From assembly GCF_019352175.1 (NCBI RefSeq), contig NZ_JACBYI010000001.1:496001-560000 (forward strand): a DNA stretch of 64,000 nucleotides, in the 5' to 3' direction. Each line of letters begins with the position of its first letter. Positions within the stretch are counted from its first letter, which is position 1. The position numbers were made by a program, and so were the translations under genes. Of the stretch, positions 54,509-64,000 are shown piece by piece. The stretch comes from Paenibacillus sp. S150 (GTDB taxonomy: Bacteria > Bacillota > Bacilli > Paenibacillales > Paenibacillaceae). A model generated the notes under the pieces. The model was not told where the DNA came from and did no database searches. It saw only the letters and a program-made list of their open reading frames with translations.

Positions 54509-57322
54509 TCATTCCGGCATCTCCGTCTCAGGCTCAAGCTTCTGCCGCACCGTGATCCCCTCCGGCCTGACCTCCATTTGGATCTCGCCCTGCAGATCAG
54601 TCCGGTATACAGTCGTGCCGCTGGCATCCAGCCGCTCCAATACATCGCCACTCGGATGTCCATACAGGTTATTGACTCCCGCTGAGATTACAGCTGCACT
54701 GGGGTTCCAGAAGTTCAGCCAGGCTAGCCCAGTTGCGAATTTGCTGCCGTGGTGGGCTACCTTCAGCACATCGACGGGGGCTCCACTACCCGCTCCGCTC
54801 TGTCTGGCACCCGCAAGGATCAATTCCTCTGCCGCCTTATCCATATCCCCGGTAAACAGGAAATTCCGCCCGTTCATTTCCAGGCGGAAGACCACCGATT
54901 CGTGATTCTGCTCCGCCGTTTCATTCAGCAGGGATTGTCCGTCCGCAAGCGGCTCCGGCCACAGGAAATGCAGCTGCGTTGCCTCGTCCGGGTCCAGTAT
55001 CATCCCCTGCTGCACCGGATACAGCCGGACGCCCGCTGCCAGCGCCGTACCCATCAGCTTGCTGTAAGATTCTCCCTTGGCCAGCGTTCCATTGAACAGC
55101 AGCGCTGAAACCGGCATCCCTTCCAGCACCGCCTGAAGCCCTCCGGCGTGGTCCTGATCGGCATGGGTCAGAATGATGGCGTCCAGCCGGTGGATGCCCC
55201 GCCGCTTCAGAAGCGGCAGCAGCGTCTTGGCTCCGACCTCGAACGGGCTGCGCCGGATGCGCCATGCCTCTTTTTTGCCGAAGCTGACGGTGCCGCCGCC
55301 ATCGACCAGAATATGAGCCCCGCCGGGAGTCGTGATCAGAATGCTGTCGCCCTGGCCCACGTCCAGATAGCTGATGGCTCCGGCGCCGCCAAGATGCTCC
55401 GAATCATAGCCCTCATACAGCAGCAGCGCTAATCCAGCGGCACATAAGAGTGCTGACGGCCCGCTCCAGCGCAGAGAGGCGGGCATCAGAAACGGCATTG
55501 ACGGAAGTACGTATCTGCCGTCCTCCCTCCTTCCTGCCACGCCCCATCTTCCCTTTCTCCCGCCTTGCGGCTGAACCAGCTCCGCCAGGGGCTTCGTCTC
55601 ATCTTCCATGACCTGCGGGGCCAGCCGGGCCTCTGACCGCCGCTGTAGGACGTAGAGCAAGCCATAGAGCAGACCATAATAGGTGCAGATCCACAGCAAG
55701 GAAGGAGAACTCCAGATCAGCACACTGCCGGAAAATCCGTTCATCCACTCCACCGCACCGAATGTTGCATCATTCAGTAATTCAGCGGCATGCGCAGTCA
55801 TACCGGCGGCAGCATTCCAGAACCGGCCAAGCAGCAGTGCCAGTGTTCCCAGCGGCAGCACCAGAAAAGTAATAAAGGGTACAAACAGCAGATTGGCGGC
55901 AAAGGACAGCAGCGAGAACTGGTTGAAATAATAGATCGTCAGCGGAAAGGAAACCAGCTGTGCCACCAGTGTTACCGATACCGCACTGCCCAGCCAGCGG
56001 GGCAGCCAGCGCAGCAACGGAGCAGCCAGCGGCATATAGATCATGAGTCCTGCAGTCACGAGAAAGGAGAGCTGAAAGCTCACACTAAGCAGCAGATACG
56101 GATTCCAGACCAGCATAATCAGCGCCGCAGCCGCGAGAATGTTCATTCCGTCTTTGAGGAGGCCGAACCTGGCGGCGAGCAGGGCGATCATGCTCATTAT
56201 GCCCGCCCGCACAATAGAGGGACCTGCGCCGGACAGCAGCACGTACACAGGCACCATCAACACGGTAATCGTTAATGCTGTTTCTCTGGTGAAGCGGATG
56301 CGTTTCAGGATAAACAAAACCGCTCCGACATACACCGCCACATGCATCCCCGAGATCGCCAGGATATGCGTCAGCCCAAGCTGTGAGAACTGCTTGAACA
56401 TTCCCTCCTCCAAATCGTCCTGAATGCCAAGCACCAAACCTTTCATATATCCTGCATGAGGCTCCTGAAATAAGCGGTCCATTTCTGCTCCAAGCGCGGC
56501 CCGAGCCGCATCGTTCCAGCGCAGAATATTCGACGGACTCCACGATGCCGGAGGTTCAGCTTGTACACTTCCTGTGCCGTTTCCCTTGAGCAGCCAGTGA
56601 ATTCTCTGCGTCAGCAGATACGCCCGGTAATCAAACCCGCCGAAATTGCGCGCTTCCCCCGGCTGCTCCAGTTCTCCCGCCAGCACCACCTGGTCGCCTC
56701 TCCTCCATTTGGCAGCAATGGCGATTTCGGATTCGGCCTGGAGTTTGATTTGCACAGCAATAAGTTCGCCTGCCGTATCTTCTCCTTGAAGCTGAGCTTC
56801 TTCCTGCTTCTTGGCATCTTCCTGCTTCCTGGAAACTTCCTGCTTCTCTGCTTCTGCCTGCTTCTGCATTCCTCCTTGATCCTGAGCATTCCCCTGCTTT
56901 TGTTCCTCTGCCGTGCCTATATCAGACTCTGCCGAATCCGCACCGTCATTCCCTCCCAGCCTCATCCGCGACAGCTTCACAGTAAAATCCACCCGGTCCC
57001 CATCCCGTTCCACGGGAGAGACGATCACACCTACAGCCGTAACACAGGCTTCATCCAGCTCCATCACGGATTGTCCCAATGCCACCGGCAGCAGGCTGAT
57101 ATTTCTGCCTTCGTTCCATTCCCAGTACAGGGCCGCCGCAGCAAGCGAAGCCCCCAGTACGACGATGGTTTTCCAGCCAGTTCTCCCGCTGACAGCACAA
57201 ACTGCGAGCAGCAGCAGACAGCCCGCCCCGTAAATCAGCAGCCTGTGCCCGGAGAACAAACAGCCCGCCGCACTGCCGATGACCCAGCACACCGTAAAGC
57301 TTAACAGCGGCCTTTTTATCAT
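54509..57322 (-). CDS. comEC: DNA internalization/competence protein ComEC
   Basis: A 937-residue channel for single-stranded DNA uptake. The N-terminal membrane/OB-fold part (DUF4131) spans ~1-275; the competence membrane domain (~290-560) begins GLVLGIQDDLEEGMFKQFSQ, LTHILAISGMHVAVYVGAVL. A C-terminal metallo-beta-lactamase-like nuclease follows (~645-930), with SYLDVGQGDSILITTPGG, LTHADQDHAGGL and VAHHGSK. The OB region is split by a Gln/Glu/Lys-rich stretch (~134-183) with repeated KQE words. ATG at 57322 has AAGGAGG upstream. Family members are usually ~750-800 residues, so this one is long. Confidence 0.94.
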   Translation of the reverse strand: MIKRPLLSFTVCWVIGSAAGCLFSGHRLLIYGAGCLLLLAVCAVSGRTGWKTIVVLGASLAAAALYWEWNEGRNISLLPVALGQSVMELDEACVTAVGVIVSPVERDGDRVDFTVKLSRMRLGGNDGADSAESDIGTAEEQKQGNAQDQGGMQKQAEAEKQEVSRKQEDAKKQEEAQLQGEDTAGELIAVQIKLQAESEIAIAAKWRRGDQVVLAGELEQPGEARNFGGFDYRAYLLTQRIHWLLKGNGTGSVQAEPPASWSPSNILRWNDAARAALGAEMDRLFQEPHAGYMKGLVLGIQDDLEEGMFKQFSQLGLTHILAISGMHVAVYVGAVLFILKRIRFTRETALTITVLMVPVYVLLSGAGPSIVRAGIMSMIALLAARFGLLKDGMNILAAAALIMLVWNPYLLLSVSFQLSFLVTAGLMIYMPLAAPLLRWLPRWLGSAVSVTLVAQLVSFPLTIYYFNQFSLLSFAANLLFVPFITFLVLPLGTLALLLGRFWNAAAGMTAHAAELLNDATFGAVEWMNGFSGSVLIWSSPSLLWICTYYGLLYGLLYVLQRRSEARLAPQVMEDETKPLAELVQPQGGRKGRWGVAGRREDGRYVLPSMPFLMPASLRWSGPSALLCAAGLALLLYEGYDSEHLGGAGAISYLDVGQGDSILITTPGGAHILVDGGGTVSFGKKEAWRIRRSPFEVGAKTLLPLLKRRGIHRLDAIILTHADQDHAGGLQAVLEGMPVSALLFNGTLAKGESYSKLMGTALAAGVRLYPVQQGMILDPDEATQLHFLWPEPLADGQSLLNETAEQNHESVVFRLEMNGRNFLFTGDMDKAAEELILAGARQSGAGSGAPVDVLKVAHHGSKFATGLAWLNFWNPSAAVISAGVNNLYGHPSGDVLERLDASGTTVYRTDLQGEIQMEVRPEGITVRQKLEPETEMPE

Positions 57323-57658
57323 GAAATTTCCTCCTTATATATCAAACTTATATATCAAAGTTACTAATCACAGCCGGACTGCCACGCTAAGTGTAAAAAG
57401 TAGAACTAATCCGAATGATCAGACTCCGATTTCAACCTTAGTGGGAAAAAGCAGCACTAATTCGCCTGAATCGAAGCAGAAATCCATTAGCCGGAATAGG
57501 TGCACAAAATCCCACTAAGCGCCCCGAGGGAGGCACTTCCAAGCAATTAGTTATACTAATTCCACCTAATCCTCAGCTTCGGTCGACCTTCCGCTGACAT
57601 TCCGCTGACCTTCACCAAAGCTTCCACGGCTGCACACTTTTCAAGGTGCCTACACAGC
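57323..57658. repeat. comEC-comEB gap with phased short palindromes, array C
   Basis: Units of the TTAGTGnnAAAAAG-ACTAAT family lie at 57387-57410 and 57437-57461 (51 bases apart). Inverted or degenerate versions follow near 57500-57521 and 57540-57560. The bases between units differ from arrays A and B. It splits the comEB-comEC operon by ~420 bases. Confidence 0.65.
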
Positions 57659-57704
57659 AAAAAGAACCCCTGCAGACGCAAAAATCGCGTGCACAGAGGT
57701 TCTT
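57659..57704 (-). terminator. comEB terminator
   Basis: On the minus strand AAGAACC...GTGCACGCG pairs with CGCGTC-like...GGTTCTT, followed by TTTTT. comEB is therefore terminated before comEC. Confidence 0.7.
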
Positions 57705-57745
57705 CCCCTGAAGCTTACTGTTATTCAGCTAACATCGTCTGCCGG

Positions 57746-58264
57746 TTATTCCGATACGGTGATCATCGTTTCCTTCGGCGGCTCATAGTTCTCCAATTGA
57801 CGGAAGATAATGCCTTTGGAGCCCAGCATAGCTTCCACCTTCTCCATATCCTTGCGGTATGGGCGCAGATAGACAATCTCGACAATTCCGCTGTTGGCCA
57901 GCATATTGGCACAGGTCCAGCATGGTTCATCGGTGACATAGACAGTGCTGCCCTCCCGGTCGCTCCGGTCCGTGAACAGCAGCAGGTTCTGCTCAGCGTG
58001 AATGGTACGGATGCAGCGCTGCTTCATCACCATTGTCTCTACACCGTTAACGACTTCACGTTCATATTGCTCGGAGACCATACACCCTGCTTCCGAGCAA
58101 TCCGGCACCCCCATGGGTGCGCCGTTATACGCTGTACCCAGCAGCTTCTTGCCCTGTACCAGCACCGCACCGACATGGCGGCGCGGGCAACGGGAGCGAG
58201 TGGAGACCATGCAGGCAATATCCATGAAATAAGTATCCCAATTCTTGCGGTAGGCTACAGTCAT
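57746..58264 (-). CDS. comEB: ComEB, dCMP deaminase family protein
   Basis: A 172-residue deoxycytidylate deaminase-fold enzyme. Zinc/catalytic motifs are IHAEQN (His and Glu) and EPCWTCANML (two Cys). The N-terminus (NWDTYFMDIACMVSTRSRCP, RRHVGAVLVQGKKLLGTAYN) is family-typical. ATG at 58264 with GGAG seven bases upstream is preferred to the ATG eight codons before. In the com locus it is not required for DNA uptake in B. subtilis and probably serves nucleotide metabolism. Confidence 0.94.
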   Translation of the reverse strand: MTVAYRKNWDTYFMDIACMVSTRSRCPRRHVGAVLVQGKKLLGTAYNGAPMGVPDCSEAGCMVSEQYEREVVNGVETMVMKQRCIRTIHAEQNLLLFTDRSDREGSTVYVTDEPCWTCANMLANSGIVEIVYLRPYRKDMEKVEAMLGSKGIIFRQLENYEPPKETMITVSE

Positions 58265-58417
58265 CAGCAATCTCCACTTTCTCTTCAATAGTTGTTCATT
58301 ATTGTAGCATATTGCAGCCCGCTTTCAATAGGACATCCATTACGCCAAAGTGCCTATCCCTCTCACAGCAGCAATCCGGCAAAGAATGACCGGACTCCAC
58401 AAGCCGGTCCGCCTACT

Positions 58418-59215
58418 TCAAAAAATCACCAAAGGCTCCAGCTTCTCCAGCATCTTCGGCCCAATGCCCTTTACCTTGCCCAAATCCGCCAAGCTGCGAA
58501 AAGCCCCCTTGCTGCTGCGGTAGTCTACAATCGCCTGCGCCTTCTTCTCGCCGATGCCCGGCAGATTCATCAGCACAGCGGTATCCGCCGTGTTGATGTT
58601 GATCCTCCCGTCCGCCGCTTGCCCTGCAGAAGCTGCGGCGCCGGAGGCCGACGTGGAGCTTGCATCAGCCAAAGCTGCATTGCCAATTCCTGCGGCAGGT
58701 GACGCTGCTCCGCCCATCCCGGCAGCTCCTGCGGAGCTGCCATTTCCGGCTTCGCCCGCAGATTCCGCAGCACCCGCCGCTCCTGCCGCCGCCCCAGCAG
58801 CAGCTCCACTTCCACCGGCCACTGGATCACCCCCGTTTCCGGCATCCGCTGCCGGCATTGCGCCGGTTCCGGATCCGGTCTCCGCTCCGCCTCCGCTTCC
58901 ATACCCTATGCCGCTGTTTATGGCAGTCCCGTTGTTTCCCCCGTTGGCATCCGCTGCCGCGCCGGTTCCCTCTTCTTTGTTCCGGGCAGCCTCCTTTCCG
59001 CTTTTTTCCCCGCTTGCGACAGAATCCCCTTTTACTCCGTTTTCCCCAGGAACTGCCGTGTCCGACCCGTCCACTCCGCCCAGCGCCTGGGCCATACTGG
59101 CATTCAACGTTTCCCAGCCGGCGATGCCGTTATTCCCTTCCCGGTCTGCCGCCCACACCAATCCGCCGCCGAGCAGTCCGGCTGCCAAAACCGAAGCCAC
59201 CACTCTTTTGTTCAT
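58418..59215 (-). CDS. comEA: Competence DNA receptor ComEA, without SLBB domain
   Basis: A 265-residue membrane-anchored DNA-binding protein. An N-terminal anchor helix (RVVASVLAAGLLGGGLVWAA) is followed by a ~180-residue Gly/Ala/Ser/Asn-rich stretch. The C-terminal helix-hairpin-helix domain reads ININTADTAVLMNLPGIGEK, KAQAIVDYRSSKGAFRSLAD, LGKVKGIGPKMLEKL. B. subtilis ComEA has an SLBB-like domain where this protein has only low-complexity sequence. ATG at 59215 (AGGAGG eight bases upstream) is preferred over the ATG two codons before. Confidence 0.92.
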   Translation of the reverse strand: MNKRVVASVLAAGLLGGGLVWAADREGNNGIAGWETLNASMAQALGGVDGSDTAVPGENGVKGDSVASGEKSGKEAARNKEEGTGAAADANGGNNGTAINSGIGYGSGGGAETGSGTGAMPAADAGNGGDPVAGGSGAAAGAAAGAAGAAESAGEAGNGSSAGAAGMGGAASPAAGIGNAALADASSTSASGAAASAGQAADGRININTADTAVLMNLPGIGEKKAQAIVDYRSSKGAFRSLADLGKVKGIGPKMLEKLEPLVIF

Positions 59216-59359
59216 CGACATTTCCTCCTAATAGCAAGCTGGAATTTTATTCAAATAAAATCAGTTGAAACCTGTCATTTGTCCAAGTCTGCTGTGCATA
59301 CATTTAACGAAGAGTATTCCTGCAAGATCATAGCCATACCAGAAAGGAGGGTACCCTAG

Positions 59360-60208
59360 ATGAAGGTGGGATTTATCGGCACAGGCAGCATGGGCAGTCT
59401 GCTCATCGACGCCTTTCTGTCTTCAGGGGCGCTGGAGCCATGTGATGTCCTGGCCAGCAACCGCAGCCCGAACCGGCTTCTGCAGCTGAAGCAGCGTCAT
59501 CCGGGCATCTCCATCGGCAGCAACAGGGAAACTGCGGACGGAAGCGATATTGTCTTCATTTGTGTAAAGCCGCTGGAATTTAAATCATTGATAGATGAAA
59601 TCTCCGCTTCCATGCGCAGCGAGCAGATTGTCGTTTCCGTCACCAGCCCTGTAATGCTCTACCATCTGGAATCCACTCTGCCGTCCAAAATAGCCAAAGT
59701 TATTCCCAGCATCACCCACTGTGCCAAAAGCGGGTCTTCACTTTGCATATTCGGCAGCAGGCTTAATAAAAAAGACAGGCTCTTGCTGCTCCGGCTGCTG
59801 TCTTTCGTAGGTGTTCCAATGGAAATCCAGGAGAAGCATACCCGGATTGCCTCGGATTTCTCCAGCTGCGGGCCTGCATTCATCAGCTATTTCATTGAAC
59901 GGTGGATTAAAGCTGCCACAGCAGCTACAGGCATAGACGAAACCCTGGTTACCCGGCTGGCCGGGGAAATGCTGCTCGGCACCGGCAAGCTGCTGACAGA
60001 AGGCGGATTCACCCCGCAGGAGCTGCAGGAGCGGGTTGCCGTGCGCGGCGGCATCACGGCGGAAGCGCTGAACCATCTGCGCAGCAGTCTGGAGGGGGTC
60101 TTCGAACGCCTGATCACCACAACGCATGATAAATACGATGAGGATGTCGAAAAGCTCGACGCCTTATTTGGCCTAAGCGGCATTGTTCAAGCTCCGCTCG
60201 ACCGCTAG
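59360..60208 (+). CDS. comER: ComER, ProC-like reductase family protein
   Basis: A 282-residue protein of the pyrroline-5-carboxylate reductase family. Rossmann start KVGFIGTGSMGSLLIDAFLS, then DIVFICVKPLEFKSLIDEI and a C-terminal dimer domain (SSCGPAFISYFIERWIKAAT, GGITAEALNHLRSSLEGVFE). Its place divergent from comEA and next to leuS identifies it as ComER rather than a biosynthetic ProC. ATG at 59360 has AAAGGAGG upstream. Confidence 0.92.
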   Translation: MKVGFIGTGSMGSLLIDAFLSSGALEPCDVLASNRSPNRLLQLKQRHPGISIGSNRETADGSDIVFICVKPLEFKSLIDEISASMRSEQIVVSVTSPVMLYHLESTLPSKIAKVIPSITHCAKSGSSLCIFGSRLNKKDRLLLLRLLSFVGVPMEIQEKHTRIASDFSSCGPAFISYFIERWIKAATAATGIDETLVTRLAGEMLLGTGKLLTEGGFTPQELQERVAVRGGITAEALNHLRSSLEGVFERLITTTHDKYDEDVEKLDALFGLSGIVQAPLDR

Positions 60209-60245
60209 CATCCGCCACAAGGCAGCTCCCCAAAAATCAAATAAA

Positions 60246-60278
60246 GCCCGCAGCGCGGATTACTCCGTTGCTGCGGGC
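60246..60278. terminator. Terminator between comER and leuS
   Basis: GCCCGCAGC pairs with GCTGCGGGC with an inner CGG/CCG. CTTTATTT follows on the minus strand, so it serves leuS, and possibly also comER. Confidence 0.75.
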
Positions 60279-60295
60279 AAAAATGCGTTCTTCGC

Positions 60296-62746
60296 TTAAC
60301 CCACTACAATATTGACCAGCTTGCCGGGAACCGCAATGATCTTGCGTACGGTTTTGCCCTCGACGGCCGCCTTCACATTCGGAACCGACAAAGCATGGTT
60401 CTGCATGTCGTCCTGACTCATATCCTGCGGGATCAGCGTGCGCTGTACGATTTTGCCGTTGACCTGAACGACGATTTCCACCTCGGCATCCACTGTCCAG
60501 GCTTCATCATAAGCCGGCCAGGCGACGTAGCTGATGCTGCCTTCATGACCCAGCAGCTGCCACAGCTCTTCCGCGATATGAGGAGCCAGCGGCGACAGCA
60601 TCTGTACAAATTGCTCTGCCGCTTCCGTTGCCAAGGTGTCCTGCTTATAAGCATCGTTGATGAAGATCATCAGCTGGCTGATCGCCGTATTGAAGCGCAG
60701 ATGCTCGAAGTCCTCGGTGACCTTCTTAAGCGTCTTGTGCCAGGTCCGTTTGAAATCGTCGGTACCGCCGTCCGGAGTGATCTTGGCGCTGATGCTGCCG
60801 TCCTCATTCACGAACAGGCGCCATACACGGGAGAGGAAGCGGTGAATGCCTTCCACACCCTTTTCATTCCATGGCTTGGTTGCTTCCAGCGGCCCCATGA
60901 ACATCTCATAGACACGCAGCGTATCCGCGCCATATGCCTCTACAATTTCATCCGGGTTGATGACATTGCCCCGTGATTTGCTCATCTTCTCGTTGTTGTT
61001 CCCCAGAATCATGCCCTGGTTCACCAGCTTGTGGAACGGTTCCTTGGTATCCACTACACCGATATCATAAAGGACCTTGTGCCAGAAACGGGCGTAGAGC
61101 AGGTGAAGCACCGCATGCTCCGCCCCGCCGATGTACAGGTCTACCGGAAGCCATTCCTTCTGCTTCTCCGGCGAACACAGCTCCTTGTCATTGTGCGGAT
61201 CGATATAACGCAGGTAATACCAGCAGCTTCCGGCCCATTGCGGCATGGTGTTCGTCTCGCGTCGGGCTTTCATGCCGGTCTCAGGATCAACGGTTTCCAC
61301 CCACCCGGTCACATTCGCCAGCGGGGATTCGCCGGTACCGGAAGGCTTGATCGCCTCCACATCCGGCAGAACCAGCGGAAGCTGATCCACAGGGACCGTC
61401 TTCATGGTTCCGTCTTCCAGATGAAGAATCGGAATCGGCTCCCCCCAATAACGCTGGCGGCTGAACAGCCAGTCCCGTAGGCGGTAGGTTACCTTCCCCT
61501 TGCCGCTGCCCTGCTCCTCCAGCCAGGCAATCATCTTCGCAATGGCTTCTTTATTGTCCAGTCCGTTCAGGAAATCCGAGTTCACATGCGGACCTTCACC
61601 CGTATACGCCTCTTCCTGCACATTTCCGCCCTGCACGACTTCAATAATATCCAGACCGAACTGCTTGGCAAATTCCCAGTCGCGGGTGTCATGGCCCGGC
61701 ACAGCCATAATGGCTCCGGTTCCGTAGCCGGCCAGCACATAATCAGCAATCCAGATCGGCACCTGCGCACCGTTCACCGGATTAATCGCATAAGCGCCGG
61801 TGAATACGCCGCTTTTCTCCTTGGCGAGATCCGTACGTTCCAGATCGCTTTTGCGGGCCGCTTTGTCGCGGTATTCCGCAACCGCCGCTTTCTGGTCCTC
61901 TGCAGTGATGCTGTCTACCAGCTTATGCTCCGGTGCCAGTACACAATAGCTGGCTCCGAACAGCGTATCCGGACGGGTGGTGAATACCTCCAGGCTGGCC
62001 TCATGGCCTTCAACCGCAAAAATCACTTCGGCCCCGGTCGACTTGCCGATCCAGTTGCGCTGCATATCCTTGATGCTCTCTTCCCAGTCCAGCTCTTCCA
62101 GATCCTCAAGCAGGCGTTCTGCATACTCGGTAATTTTCAGAATCCACTGGCGCATCGGCCTGCGGACCACGGGATGGTTGCCGCGCTCGCTTCTGCCGTC
62201 GATCACTTCTTCGTTGGCAAGCACCGTTCCGAGCGCCTCACACCAGTTGACCGATACCTCTGCCACATAAGCCAGCCCGCGGTTGTACAGCTGGATGAAA
62301 ATCCACTGCGTCCATTTGTAATAATCCGGATCGGTTGTGCTGATCTCGCGGTCCCAGTCATAGGAGAAGCCCAGCGATTTGATCTGGCGGCGGAAATTAT
62401 CAATGTTCTTGAAGGTAATATCGCGCGGGTGCTGTCCGGTGTCCATCGCATATTGTTCAGCCGGAAGTCCGAAGGCATCCCAGCCCATCGGGTGCAGCAC
62501 GTTGTAGCCGCGCATTCTTTTGTACCGGGAGACGATGTCCGTCGCGGTGTAGCCTTCCGGGTGGCCTACGTGCAGCCCTGCACCTGAAGGATACGGGAAC
62601 ATATCCAGTGCGTAGAATTTCGGCTTGCCCCCGTCTTCACCTGTCTTAAACGTTTTGTTCTCGTCCCAGAACTTCTGCCATTTCGGCTCGATCGTCTGGG
62701 CACGGTAGCCTGTCGGGGCTGGGGTCGCTGTGTTGTCGCTCATCAT
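60296..62746 (-). CDS. leuS: Leucyl-tRNA synthetase
   Basis: An 816-residue class Ia aminoacyl-tRNA synthetase. HIGH-type motif [20 protein letters not shown], the CP1 editing domain ([20 protein letters not shown]), KMSKS motif [17 protein letters not shown] and the anticodon-binding C-terminal part are intact. AAGGAGG precedes the ATG pair at 62746/62743. Expression is under a leucine T-box in the 5' leader. Confidence 0.98.
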   Translation of the reverse strand: MMSDNTATPAPTGYRAQTIEPKWQKFWDENKTFKTGEDGGKPKFYALDMFPYPSGAGLHVGHPEGYTATDIVSRYKRMRGYNVLHPMGWDAFGLPAEQYAMDTGQHPRDITFKNIDNFRRQIKSLGFSYDWDREISTTDPDYYKWTQWIFIQLYNRGLAYVAEVSVNWCEALGTVLANEEVIDGRSERGNHPVVRRPMRQWILKITEYAERLLEDLEELDWEESIKDMQRNWIGKSTGAEVIFAVEGHEASLEVFTTRPDTLFGASYCVLAPEHKLVDSITAEDQKAAVAEYRDKAARKSDLERTDLAKEKSGVFTGAYAINPVNGAQVPIWIADYVLAGYGTGAIMAVPGHDTRDWEFAKQFGLDIIEVVQGGNVQEEAYTGEGPHVNSDFLNGLDNKEAIAKMIAWLEEQGSGKGKVTYRLRDWLFSRQRYWGEPIPILHLEDGTMKTVPVDQLPLVLPDVEAIKPSGTGESPLANVTGWVETVDPETGMKARRETNTMPQWAGSCWYYLRYIDPHNDKELCSPEKQKEWLPVDLYIGGAEHAVLHLLYARFWHKVLYDIGVVDTKEPFHKLVNQGMILGNNNEKMSKSRGNVINPDEIVEAYGADTLRVYEMFMGPLEATKPWNEKGVEGIHRFLSRVWRLFVNEDGSISAKITPDGGTDDFKRTWHKTLKKVTEDFEHLRFNTAISQLMIFINDAYKQDTLATEAAEQFVQMLSPLAPHIAEELWQLLGHEGSISYVAWPAYDEAWTVDAEVEIVVQVNGKIVQRTLIPQDMSQDDMQNHALSVPNVKAAVEGKTVRKIIAVPGKLVNIVVG

Positions 62747-63040
62747 CTGCTCCTCCTTGGAGTGTTGCTGTCTTAGTAAGAACTATTGTTTTAAAAAGAG
62801 TTATGAGAATAGTCTCCACTGCGAAAAAGTTTTGGGCCTTTGCCCGCTGCTGCCTCTCCGGTTTCTTGATTAAAACCGCTCATCGCGGTAGAAAATCCAG
62901 TATAAAGGCGCCACTGCCGTTGCTCCCGCTCCAAAATTTTTCCTCGTTCCGTTCTCTGTAACTTTTATAGCCCCTCGGTTCACCCGATGGAGCAGCAAAG
63001 TCCAAGAACCTGCCCAGAATTACCTGATCCGATGGGCCAA

Positions 63041-63345
63041 CCGCAAAAAACCTCCCATCCCTAGCGTATTATCGCTAGGGACGAGAGGTCTGAATTCCCG
63101 TGGTACCACCCTAGTTAGCGGCTGATATGCTTTACCTGCCGCTCACTTTGACACCCTGTAACGGGGGTGAGGCGACGACGGTTCACTCGCGGGCTACGCA
63201 CTGTAGGTCAGCGGCCCTGCGGCTTGCGCCGTTACTCCGAGGTGAGTTCATTCTTCTCCGTTAACCGGCTCGCACCCAGCGCCGGCTCTCTGCAATAACG
63301 GTCTCACGAATTAATGCTCCTCTTCATCGCAAAGCTATGTTTACC
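63041..63345 (-). promoter_or_regulatory. Leucine T-box riboswitch of leuS
   Basis: On the minus strand the leader has a Stem I region with the sequence GAACTCACC; CTC (63244-63246) is the expected Leu specifier. The T-box AGGGTGGTACCACGGG lies at ~63095-63112. The terminator CCTCTCGTCCCTAGCG / CGCTAGGGATGGGAGG is followed by TTTTTT (63045-63088). Uncharged tRNA-Leu should favour the antiterminator. Confidence 0.95.
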
Positions 63346-63371
63346 GATTGTGAATCAGTAATATTCACCAC

Positions 63372-63401
63372 ATTATATACAAAACAAGCATGTACAGTCA
63401 A
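63372..63401 (-). promoter_or_regulatory. leuS promoter
   Basis: TTGACT (63396-63401), 18 bases, TATAAT (63372-63377) on the minus strand, just upstream of the T-box leader. Confidence 0.8.
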
Positions 63402-63496
63402 TGATTTGCCCTCATCCGGCAGCAACCGCCTTAATTCAGCCCCATTTCTCCCGCTGCGCGCATTTCGTTCCGGTCCTTACAGGCCTCTGCCCCTGC

Positions 63497-64000
63497 TTAC
63501 ACCGGCTTCCGCCGGATATAATATGCGATGAAATGCTGAATCACCACTTTGCCTGCCGCAAACACCGGAACCGCCAGAATCAGGCCGATCATTCCGGCCG
63601 CCTCTCCGCCCACCAATAGCGCAAAAATAATCAGCAGGGGATGCAGATGCAGCTTCCGCCCCACCACCTGCGGCGAAATGACATTGCTCTCCAGCATCTG
63701 GCACAGGGTGTTGACCACGGCCACAAGCAGAACGAGGCGCAGCGAGAGGGTTGACGCCATTACAATCGCAGGGGCTGCGCCAAGAAACGGGCCCATGTAC
63801 GGAATGATATTGAACACCGCCACCACGCAGGCGAACAGCAGCGCATAGGGCATGCCAATGATCGCATAGCCGATATAGGCCAGCACACCGATGATAAGGC
63901 AGACCAGAAACTGGCCCCGGATATAGTTGCCCAGCGCTTCGTCAATATCCTTCAGCAGCCTGACGATCGACTTGCGCCGCGAGCGCGGCAGACAGGAGAC
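63497..64000 (-). CDS. AI-2E family transporter, C-terminal part
   Basis: The last ~167 residues of a polytopic membrane protein whose start lies beyond the right edge. Segments DIDEALGNYIRGQFLVCLII, YALLFACVVAVFNIIPYMGP and LESNVISPQVVGRKLHLHPL match the conserved C-terminal half of the AI-2E/PerM (UPF0118) family. Substrate is uncertain; some members are Na+/H+ antiporters. It is upstream of leuS on the same strand but the T-box promoter separates them. Confidence 0.88.
   Translation of the reverse strand, partial: VSCLPRSRRKSIVRLLKDIDEALGNYIRGQFLVCLIIGVLAYIGYAIIGMPYALLFACVVAVFNIIPYMGPFLGAAPAIVMASTLSLRLVLLVAVVNTLCQMLESNVISPQVVGRKLHLHPLLIIFALLVGGEAAGMIGLILAVPVFAAGKVVIQHFIAYYIRRKPV

Overview
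The window is low-to-moderate GC Firmicute DNA and most likely comes from Paenibacillus or a close relative. Pointers are strong AGGAGG-type ribosome sites, several TTG/GTG starts, a CIRCE-hrcA-grpE-dnaK-dnaJ heat-shock operon, the sporulation genes gpr and spoIIP, the competence genes comEA/EB/EC/ER, a leuS T-box, SLH-domain secreted proteins and AraR/KdgR-type regulators. The genus is inferred from gene content and has not been tested by a search.

The backbone keeps the order known from Bacillus subtilis. Read right to left (minus strand) it is leuS, [comER on plus], comEA, comEB, comEC, holA, [rpsT on plus], gpr, spoIIP, a gene in the yqxA position, lepA, hemW, hrcA, grpE, dnaK, dnaJ, prmA, rsmE, mtaB. 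This core is broken by accessory blocks. Between comEC and holA (43.5-54.5 kb) lie an ECF sigma/anti-sigma pair, a divergent KDPG-aldolase / KDG-kinase pair with a LacI regulator, a second LacI regulator leading a heterodimeric ABC exporter, and a candidate structured RNA. Between dnaJ and prmA (15.6-28 kb) lie Tag glycosylase, a soluble PAS-chemoreceptor, an MFS remnant, araM and araR, three small genes and a 1503-residue S8 protease with SLH domains. A 1 kb repeat separates gpr from spoIIP. Left of mtaB are a DUF998 protein with a TetR regulator, a secreted Big_2 protein, an ECF transporter operon, a Na/Pi symporter, an RlmI-type methyltransferase and the start of a YesM-like sensor kinase. 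The right edge holds the end of an AI-2E-family transporter.

The most unusual content is non-coding. (1) A roughly 1 kb intergenic repeat occurs at 19.4-20.5 kb and 39.8-40.7 kb. It carries a 154-bp element with 15-bp inverted ends, present in three copies; in one copy the interior is flipped while the flanks are not. (2) The same repeats and the comEC-comEB gap carry short degenerate palindromes (TTAGTGGnAAAAAG...ACTAAT) phased at about 51 bp. (3) An approximately 450-nt highly structured minus-strand transcript candidate lies downstream of comEC, with a promoter, a 9-bp end-to-end pairing and a clean terminator. (4) prmA and araM share a leader element (CACAAAACYTTTAGGAGG), repeated in tandem ahead of prmA. 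(5) AraR boxes lie in front of both araR and araM, so the two form a small regulon without araBAD. Several proteins (ComEA, ComEC, PrmA, the RlmI-type enzyme, SpoIIP, the anti-sigma factor) carry low-complexity insertions or linkers.
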